Below, piece after piece: positions 8,826-14,440 of a stretch of DNA of 14,440 bases. Location of the stretch: assembly GCA_022592445.1 (NCBI GenBank), contig JABYQR010000638.1:1-14440 (forward strand). The letters are read 5' to 3'. The stretch's first letter is position 1, and every line of letters begins with the position of its first letter. A program made the position numbers and the translations under genes. Source of the stretch: Cytidiella melzeri. Taxonomy: Eukaryota > Basidiomycota > Agaricomycetes > Polyporales > Irpicaceae. Under the pieces are notes generated by a model. The model worked only from the letters and a program-made list of their open reading frames with translations, had not been told where the DNA came from and made no database searches.

Positions 8826-11107
8826 ATGTCAATGCGGGAGTCGTCCTCTCCAGAACATGCTGCGCCAACGCTTGACCTCGCAGAGGAACCAGAAACGACG
8901 AGGTGCGTGTGCAATTGATCCCTCTTCTGTTTGCACCGTTGAGGCGTTTCATAAAAGGCGAGCCGACGGTATTGTCGATGCAGACTTTTCATGGTCAAAC
9001 CGTAGTTTTACTTTTTGGATGATCATCGTGGCGAACTTTACAGCCGACTTTCTGTCCGCTTTCGACATTGTACGCGCCTCAACTGTACACATCTTGACCT
9101 TTCTTATGTGCCCTTCCTTTAGTGTGTCGTGACAGTCGCCCTCCCTACTGTTGTGCAAGACCTTGGCGGCAACGACTTTATATGGGTCGGTAGCGCGTAC
9201 GCTCTCGCAGGAAGTGCCATCGTCCCCATGTGCGGTGGACTGGTGTCCATCTGGGGCAGAAAACCGATTCTCCTCAGTCTGATGACGTTGTTCGCCATTG
9301 GCTCTGCCGTCGCAGGCTCAGCAAAGACTATGAATGCTCTGATTATTGGCAGAGGTTAGTCCGGAGCTATATGTGCCTTGTGCTGCTCATCTTACGGCAT
9401 TTTGCCAGCTTTTCAGGGCTTCGGAGGTTGTGGCGCTCTCACCGTTACTGAGATCATCTACGCGGACTTGATACCTCTTGCACAAAGAGGTGTCATGCAG
9501 GGCATGGCTTCTGTGTGAGTAGCAACTTCCGTCTGTCACGAAAGACCCAGGACTAATGTTGACAACGAATCCTTTCCAGGGTATGGGCTTTCGCGACGTA
9601 AGCATTGACTATGGGCGGAACTCTTACCGAAGGTTGACCATGTCACCCAGCGGCCTCGGACCTCCGTTGGGTGGAATTTTGGCCAACGCCGGTGCATGGC
9701 GATGGATATTCTACCTTAATCTTCCTATCTTTGCCGTCGCCATCGCTCTCGAGATCATATTCCTGCATAACACTCCGCCGCAAGCCACCGTTGCTCAAAA
9801 GCTTCGCCGCATGGATTGGCTGTAGGTGTCTTTCCTTGGTCGCATGTAGTGGTGTCAGTAACTTTTGTTCTGGCAGCGGAAGCCTGATTGTCGTAGGGGG
9901 CTCGGCGGCGGTCGTTCTAGCACTGTCATGGGGAGGTGCTCGCTTTGCGTGGTCTGCGCCACAGACTCTGGTACCGCTGATACTCGGTGTCGTTGCACTG
10001 CTGTGTTTCCTTTTGTTTGAGAGACATGTTCCTAAAGAGCCAATTGTGAGTTACTATTTGATCCTTCGTAGTAGCCGCACGGTGTTTTTTTTTGAACTAT
10101 CTCACCAAGGTTCCTTGGACTGTCTTCTCGACAATGTCATCCATCATGGGGTACGTGCTCAAAACATTTTTGATGCAGGTTCCGACCGTCTGACATGCGT
10201 TTGCCGCAGGTATATCGGAACCTCCATCCACGGCATGGTTCAGTATGTGGCTCTGTGTAAGCCCCACGCCGCTATTGATACACCACATCTCACTCACGCC
10301 ACTTCCCGCAACCTCCCAGACTACCTCCCCGTATACATGCAAGCTGTCAAACTCACCTCGCCGACGCGCGCCGGAGTCTATCTGCTCGGCTACGCCATGT
10401 TCATCACGCCCGCAGCCATGGTATGCGGTGTGTCGATTATGGTCATGAATCGCTATCTCCCACAAAACTACATCGGGTGGGTGCTGATCGTTGCTGGCTG
10501 CGGTGTGTTCGCCATCTTGGATGTTAACAGCAGTAAGGCGACGATTGTGTGCGTGCAATTCTTGTTGGGGATGGGAATAGGCATGGGATGGACGATGACG
10601 CAGTTTCCGATCCTGGCGTCGCTGCCGTCGTATGCCAACAACGCACACGCTCTTTCTTTCTTTACTTTTGTGCGGAACTTATCTCAAGTAAGCGAAAACG
10701 TTTCCCCTTCCTTTCTTCCCTTGTACGTTTCTCATACGCTCTGCCTTACGAAGACGATGGGCATCGCCATTGGCGGCACGATTCTTCAAAACCAGCTCCA
10801 GCACAGACTGCCCGCGTCATACATTGCACAGCTCCCCTCCGGTGTTGCCTTTGCATACACTGCCATCCCATCCCTCCCCTCCCTTCCGCCGGATTTGCAA
10901 TTGCAAGTGCGCCAGGCGTTTTCGGACAGCTTGAGACTGCTGTGGTTGATCATGATCGGGGTGTCGGGGATCGGTTTGGTATCAGTGTTGTTCATGCGGG
11001 AGATTCCGATGCAGAATGTGGTAGATGAGCAGTGGGCGATTGAGAAGAAGGATGGGAAGGGTGCTGCGCGTAGTGATTCGCATGATGCTGAGAAGAATAG
11101 TTTCTGA
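8826..11107 (+). CDS. MFS transporter, DHA2 (14-helix drug:H+ antiporter) type, 11 exons
   Basis: A predicted plasma- or vacuolar-membrane exporter of the major facilitator superfamily; substrate unknown. Exons: 8826-8902, 8958-9069, 9123-9354, 9409-9514, 9580-9597, 9651-9821, 9877-10045, 10110-10150, 10210-10256, 10320-10687, 10754-11107. They join in phase to 1695 nt, 564 residues, a normal DHA2 length. All introns are GT..AG, 53-66 bp. Family motifs: helix 1 with FLSAFD (residues 57-62); ALPTVVQDLGG (69-79); motif A GGLVSIWGRKP (101-111); motif B with Arg140 in GRAFQGFGG; antiporter motif C TGLGPPLGG (182-190), assembled across two introns; LPVYMQA and FVRNLSQTMGIAIGG later on. The tail is EIPMQNVVDEQW plus a charged end, as is usual. 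The start ATG precedes a short charged leader. The frame and every motif are intact, so I take it as functional. Fnx1/VBA-like amino-acid transport is an alternative role. Confidence 0.88.
9580..9597 (+). other. 18-nt microexon of the MFS gene
   Basis: Bounded by a 65-bp intron (9515-9579, GTGAGT..TTCCAG with CTAAT before the acceptor) and a 53-bp intron (9598-9650, GTAAGC..CCCAG). It supplies the last base of a Val codon, VWAFA, and two bases of the next Thr codon. Skipping it keeps the frame but removes six residues at the start of motif C. Without it the junction would not give the family's WAFA-x-G-x-GPPLGG run. Confidence 0.8.
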
Positions 11108-11111
11108 AATT

Positions 11112-11185
11112 GAGGCCTGGAGGGCTCTAGTATGCGCACCCTTGTTCTATCTTGTGTTTTGGATAGACCTAGTGCTCCAGGCCTC
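11112..11185. repeat. Inverted repeat just after the transporter stop
   Basis: GAGGCCTGGAG (11112-11122) is the exact reverse complement of CTCCAGGCCTC (11175-11185), and CTAG at 11127-11130 pairs with CTAG at 11169-11172. A transcript would form a stem of 11 bp plus 4 bp around a loop of about 40 bases. It starts five bases after the stop codon. It might act in 3'-end formation or be a small insertion. Confidence 0.6.
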
Positions 11186-11327
11186 GTGGTAGCAGTAGTA
11201 GTATTCATGCTGTTACGCCCATGTTGAGAAATGTGTCCGCGTGAGGAACCACCACAACCAAAAAGTGGCATTGAGCCCAGAAAGTTCCCCTAGGGGTTTC
11301 TTTCGTCAGGATGACCTTCTGACTACA

Positions 11328-11343
11328 CATAGTTATAACTATG
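11328..11343. repeat. 16-bp perfect palindrome
   Basis: CATAGTTATAACTATG is identical to its reverse complement. It could be a dimer-binding operator or chance in AT-rich DNA. Confidence 0.6.
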
Positions 11344-11707
11344 AAGCGTATATAATACACTAGGGTTCCTCCCGAAGAGAAAAAGTCGCAGCATAACACA
11401 GCCCGTCCTTAATAATGGATGACACGACACGGCCCACCGTAACCTAAGAATCCGCGGGAAGAGGTGAAATGAACTTGACTGAAAACTAAGAACTCGAGCT
11501 AAAGAGGTGCCCAAAACTGAGGAGGAGAGCAATAACCTCGACTGCAACACCCCGAATAGCCTGAGCCACGACACCTACCCCGACACACACCCCGGGAAGA
11601 GCACGCTAAGTGAGTAATAAAAAGCTAAGTAAAGCCTGACCACCGAGGAAAAGAAAGCGTAACGATAAGATAGACACAACGAGTAATACAAACCAACAGT
11701 TATTCAC

Positions 11708-11842
11708 GACGCCGACAACGACGACGCCGACAACGACGACGCCGACAACGACGACGCCGACAACGACGACGCCGACAACGACGACGCCGACAACGACGAC
11801 GCCGACAACGACGACGCCGACAACGACGACGCCGACAACGAC
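11708..11842. repeat. Perfect 15-bp minisatellite, eight full copies
   Basis: The unit GACGACGCCGACAAC repeats exactly eight times over 11720-11839, preceded by a 12-base partial copy (11708-11719) and followed by GAC. No copy carries a substitution. The unit is a multiple of three and would encode DDADN, TTPTT or RRRQR. However, no start codon leads into the array in the Asp frame, where a stop lies at 11684 and another 18 bases past the array. I treat it as non-coding. Confidence 0.95.
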
Positions 11843-11894
11843 TATATCAATTTAGACGCTTAACTTACTGTCAAAGCGAGATTGTATCGCTGAT

Positions 11895-12391
11895 TGTTGG
11901 ACATCAGATCTATGGACAATATAGATTAGATATGTAGATAGATAAGATCAGATAGTACATAGCATGTGATTCCACCATCCTTATGGTCACACACGATGCG
12001 ATACTTGCACCATATGGCATCGTGTTCCAGTAGTTTTCATGACTGAATAGCAGAAGTACCATGAGGCTTCTGCATGACTCATATTTCATATACCAAATGT
12101 ATTGAGCTTACTAAAGGCTCAGTCAGCACCATTCAGTTATGTAGGATGCTCAGTCATCGCTTACATTCTCTATTCAGTAGTATTAGCAAGCAGGACTGTG
12201 CATTACCAATCATTACTCATAGGATTACCAATTCTTACCAATCCTTACTCATATGACATTACTGTAGAATTAGTAATCTAGTTACAGACATGTATATATA
12301 CCGCTCCTAGAGAGCAGAGAAATAACAAGACACTTACTCCCAGAGTTAGTTGACTCTCCTAGTCATCCCCTATACTCGTAACTTTCAAACA
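11895..12391 (+). repeat. Copia LTR (about 497 bp)
   Basis: The right end is well placed: ..CAAACA at 12391 abuts the primer-binding site. The left end is proposed at TGTTGG (11895), giving TGTT..AACA ends; TGTAGG at 12140 is an alternative that would give a 252-bp LTR. The block holds a GATA-rich run (11925-11957), an 18-bp direct repeat TTACCAATCMTTACTCAT (exact copies but for one base, 12203-12220 and 12235-12252), and a TATATATA at 12293-12300 suitable for the LTR promoter. Confidence 0.6.
12293..12300 (+). promoter_or_regulatory. TATA box of the Copia LTR
   Basis: TATATATA lies 91 bases before the LTR end, where a U3 core promoter belongs. Transcripts would start about 30 bases downstream, in the GAGAGCAGAG region. 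Confidence 0.5.
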
Positions 12392-12404
12392 GGTTATGAG
12401 CCCC
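12392..12404 (+). other. Primer-binding site, internal initiator-Met tRNA fragment
   Basis: GGTTATGAGCCCC is complementary to the anticodon arm of initiator-Met tRNA (..GGGCTCATAACC..). Use of an internal, cleaved half of this tRNA is a known trait of Copia elements. The site starts right after the LTR and overlaps the gag ATG. Confidence 0.75.
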
Positions 12405-12486
12405 GGCTTCTAACTCTTCTTACCACTCCTCTACTCTGAAACCATCCTCAAGCTCGACACTACACAACTGTTACTTCGTGAGTAAC
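12396..12486 (+). pseudogene. Copia gag start, truncated
   Basis: The ATG at 12396 lies inside the primer-binding site. The frame gives MSPGF then TAA at 12411, continues in the same frame with ETILKLDTT (12438-12464), which resembles the N-terminus of fungal Copia Gag, and meets TAA at 12483. After that no Gag is recognisable. The break coincides with a small hairpin GTTACT-TCGTG-AGTAAC (12470-12486). Confidence 0.55.
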
Positions 12487-12915
12487 ATTTTTTTCTACAC
12501 ATTGTAGGCCACTTTGTAGTAGAAGACCCAGTTGTAGTAGACTAAGCCTTGCCTCTCCTCGCCCATTATTCCCATAACTGTTTTCTACAGAATTGCCCCT
12601 GCTTTCTTACCCCTGGAACACGCGCACAGTCACATCCAATCGGTAGCCTACACCTCACAAGTGTTCTTGGCTTGTGATTCACTATCAGAATCATGCACCT
12701 ACTCGGACAAAGCCCAATAAGGTGGCGTCCAGAGGTGATCGAAAGGGTCTTTTGTCTTAGACAATTGGGAGGCTGTGAAAAGCGGTGAAAGGAGGGAAAG
12801 TAGGCGTCACCTTGAGCTCGTGACTCAGGGGACTAAAAGCGAGCTGTGTACGACGCACAGTTAACACCCTTGGCTTTCCCAATTCGTCGGTTTTTGTAGA
12901 ATTTAGTAGAGGCTT
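12487..12915. other. Spacer with no recognised feature
   Basis: It begins with a T run (12488-12495) and short GTAGTAGA repeats near 12515 and 12536. The remainder shows no gene. It may hold the promoter of the ORF pair that follows, but I see no clear TATA box. Confidence 0.4.
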
Positions 12916-13191
12916 ATGTCGAACTTTGTTACTTTTGGTTTCACGGAGATTTTGTCTCCTGCACATTTGCATATTAGTTACGCGCGCTCTATTTGTTTCA
13001 CCATTGCTTATCGTTCGGTTGAAGTCGAATTTGGGGATAATTTTTGCAAAGAATCTCTTGTGCAAGAGTTTTTCTCACAGTTTATTCCTTTCACAGAAAT
13101 TCCTCGCACACTTCCGAGAATTATTTTCTGGATCGACACCGATAACCGACGAGCACTTCAACCCGCATTCCGTTTCACCCACGAATTTTAA
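12916..13191 (+). CDS. Hypothetical 91-residue ORF just upstream of the terminal ORF
   Basis: The ATG at 12916 has a weak context (C at -3). The product is rich in Phe, Ile and Thr, for example IPRTLPRIIFWIDTDNRR. No domain is recognised. Its TAA (13189-13191) lies two bases before the next ATG. Another frame (12926-13234) and the minus strand (12757-13065) are also open here, so a chance open frame in T-rich 5' leader DNA is quite possible. If real, ribosomes could reach the next ORF by leaky scanning or reinitiation. Codon use is less G/C-ending than in the next ORF, which argues against a common origin. Confidence 0.35.
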   Translation: MSNFVTFGFTEILSPAHLHISYARSICFTIAYRSVEVEFGDNFCKESLVQEFFSQFIPFTEIPRTLPRIIFWIDTDNRRALQPAFRFTHEF

Positions 13192-13193
13192 AC

Positions 13194-14440
13194 ATGCCTG
13201 CCCGTCGTACCAATGCTATCTTCGAAAGGGCTGAACAGCGTTCCAGGAACTGGGAACAGTTTTTGGAAAGACGTACTGAGCGAGTTCGCCTGGCCGGAGG
13301 TAACACTCTGCAAATTCGACAAATCGAACCGAACCAGCTAAGGTTCGATTACGATCGTGTAGAATCTACAACGGACCATCACCATCATACATTCTTTCTC
13401 AGTACCATCCCGAACCATCAATGGAATACCGAGGCTAGAGAAGCTTGCCGCGCCAATCGAGAGGGGGGAAATTCGCAAAGCGCACAGTCTAACAATTGTC
13501 GCGCCCCTCCTGCCACCTTCGATCGCAAATCCCTTCGCCCCCGTCCGCGTCCACAGGAAGCGGTGAACCGTATCATCAACAACATCCGCACCTCCGTTCA
13601 CGCAGACATGCGTCAAAGGGGGGACAATACTCCTCGTCTTGCCGAGCTCTACGACAAGCAGCAACACCGCCGTACCACCTCTCAGCCCCAAAGACAGCCG
13701 ACTGCACCTCGTGGACGAGGTTTCCGCACAAACCACCGCGGACGAGTTCAATTTGAACTGGAGCAAGCCCGTGCCGCCCGTCGCAGCGAACGGAGCCAGT
13801 CTCCACTTCCTCGTCAACCACCTCGCCCACGCACTCCTGCCGTACCCATTAACGTCGAACAAGATGTACCTATGGTTCCGCCGTCACCAGTCACCTCGAG
13901 CACCACCACCGTCAACGAGCCCGTCGAAACCATGGAGGAGTTCTTTGGAGAAGAGCGCCCTGTCGCTCCAACCACTGAGCTTCATGATGTGAGCTCATAC
14001 TGCTTCGAGTGGGACGAATTGACCGGGACTGCGTTGCAAAACGCACAGGACGTCGCCGACAAGATCTGGGATGGCAAGTTCACCGACGCCGAGCCACACA
14101 TCATGGATGCCATGTCTTTCATCACGGACAATGGTGTGGTGCTCAAGTCGAACATCAAAGGAGGAGGCTGTCGCCTGTTCTTTGCGCTTGAAGAAGAACA
14201 AATTGAGTCGTACAAATTTATTGCAGCATCAGCTCGTGTTGCGATTATGATGCGACACGGTTTTGTCTGGTACCGCACGGATGGGGAACGGGAGCCATTC
14301 CAGCTCCGACACGATGACTTCCACACTGCTATGCAGGTCGTCCAAGGCAACGACAAGTTCAGCGAGCGAAAGCTCGTTCAAATCATCGCCTGGCGCCTCA
14401 AGCAGAACGACGACTGGACCACAATGTCCGAAGAGGTCAA
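13194..14440 (+). CDS. Unrecognised protein, N-terminal 415 residues, runs off the window
   Basis: The frame is open from an ATG in good context (A at -3) to the window edge with no stop and no need for introns. Residues 1-60 are charged and probably helical (NWEQFLERRTERVRL). H62-H65 form a run of four His. Residues 80-245 are Arg/Pro/Gln/Ser-rich and look disordered, with an RG-rich segment PRGRGFRTNHRGR (172-184), as in RNA-binding tails. An acidic patch MEEFFGEE (247-254) follows. From about residue 266 the composition is globular (CFEWDEL, DKIWDGKF, RHGFVWYRTDGE, IIAWRLKQND). Third codon positions are mostly C or G, above all in the second half, as expected of a translated gene. I recognise no family. 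A host gene of unknown function, or the first part of a large transposon or endogenous viral protein, are both possible. Confidence 0.8.
   Translation, partial: MPARRTNAIFERAEQRSRNWEQFLERRTERVRLAGGNTLQIRQIEPNQLRFDYDRVESTTDHHHHTFFLSTIPNHQWNTEAREACRANREGGNSQSAQSNNCRAPPATFDRKSLRPRPRPQEAVNRIINNIRTSVHADMRQRGDNTPRLAELYDKQQHRRTTSQPQRQPTAPRGRGFRTNHRGRVQFELEQARAARRSERSQSPLPRQPPRPRTPAVPINVEQDVPMVPPSPVTSSTTTVNEPVETMEEFFGEERPVAPTTELHDVSSYCFEWDELTGTALQNAQDVADKIWDGKFTDAEPHIMDAMSFITDNGVVLKSNIKGGGCRLFFALEEEQIESYKFIAASARVAIMMRHGFVWYRTDGEREPFQLRHDDFHTAMQVVQGNDKFSERKLVQIIAWRLKQNDDWTTMSEEV

Larger units (their letters stand above)
11108..11704. other. 3' flank of the transporter, no gene seen
   Basis: I see no gene. 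The first 80 bases hold an inverted repeat that may lie in the transporter's 3' UTR. Further on are the 10-bp palindrome CCCCTAGGGG (11287-11296), a 16-bp perfect palindrome at 11328-11343 and a TATATAA close after it. The minus-strand open frame at 11323-11574 has no recognisable motifs and I do not call it. Confidence 0.5.
11895..12486 (+). mobile_element. 5' fragment of a Copia-type LTR retrotransposon
   Basis: An LTR-like block is followed directly by a primer-binding site and the first codons of gag, then the element breaks off near 12486. No protease, integrase or RT is present, and the 3' LTR is not in the window. The fragment is therefore neither a full element nor a clean solo LTR. 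Confidence 0.65.

Noticed and set aside
10081..10095. Run of nine T taken at first as a frameshift in the transporter
   Set aside because: It falls in the intron 10046-10109 as its pyrimidine tract; the exons on both sides join in frame as EPI then VPW.
9671..11107. A 478-codon single open frame covering the second half of the transporter
   Set aside because: It reads exons 6 and 8 out of frame and passes through introns; only the spliced model restores transporter motifs.
11708..11842. CRISPR-like or protein-coding reading of the 15-bp array
   Set aside because: There are no spacers, the host is a eukaryote, and the frames through the array lack a start codon or any family context.
12926..13234. 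102-codon plus-strand frame with hydrophobic start
   Set aside because: It overlaps two other open frames, starts at a non-ATG codon, and runs into the terminal ORF in a different frame; T-rich sequence explains it.
13338..13862. 174-codon minus-strand frame
   Set aside because: It is antisense to the 415-codon plus-strand frame, whose G/C-ending codons create open antisense frames.

Overview
This window reads as nuclear DNA of a basidiomycete fungus, probably an Agaricomycete. The basis is one gene broken by ten introns of only 53-66 bp with GT..AG ends, a degraded copy of a DUF6533-type seven-helix membrane protein (a family expanded in mushrooms), and relics of retroelement types common in these genomes. 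No bacterial signatures were seen. Coding density is low and transposon debris is abundant, so this looks like an accessory, repeat-rich stretch.

Layout. Bases 1-1560 are a gene-free block of badly decayed tandem repeats (period about 142 bp, then about 60 bp). Bases about 1795-4322 hold a minus-strand retroelement relic: a Gag-like ORF with zinc-knuckle clusters (2919-4322), then an RT/RNase H stretch (1795-2664), separated by a 39-bp minisatellite. Its style resembles the DIRS/Ngaro (tyrosine-recombinase) retroelements of basidiomycetes. It is dead: several in-frame stops, a frameshift and missing blocks. Bases 4470-5475 hold no firm gene, only a hairpin built of GTTACTT units. Bases 5476-7074 (minus) hold a DUF6533-like membrane-protein pseudogene.

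Bases 8826-11107 (plus) hold the one clearly intact and complete gene: an 11-exon, 564-residue major facilitator transporter of the DHA2 (14-helix drug:H+ antiporter) type, including an 18-nt microexon. Its exon structure was solved here by frame and family motifs. The gene-free stretch 11108-11894 carries palindromes and a perfect 15-bp minisatellite of eight full copies. A Copia-type LTR (about 11895-12391) follows, with a primer-binding site matching an internal initiator-Met tRNA fragment and the first codons of gag. It breaks off near 12486.

From 13194 to the window end an unbroken reading frame of 415 codons runs off the edge. It has a disordered Arg/Pro-rich N-terminal half and a folded-looking C-terminal part that I do not recognise. 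A 91-codon ORF (12916-13191) ends two bases before its start codon. This pair is the best candidate for something undescribed. No functional link between the transporter, the pseudogene and the terminal ORF is evident; they look like independent loci between transposon fragments.
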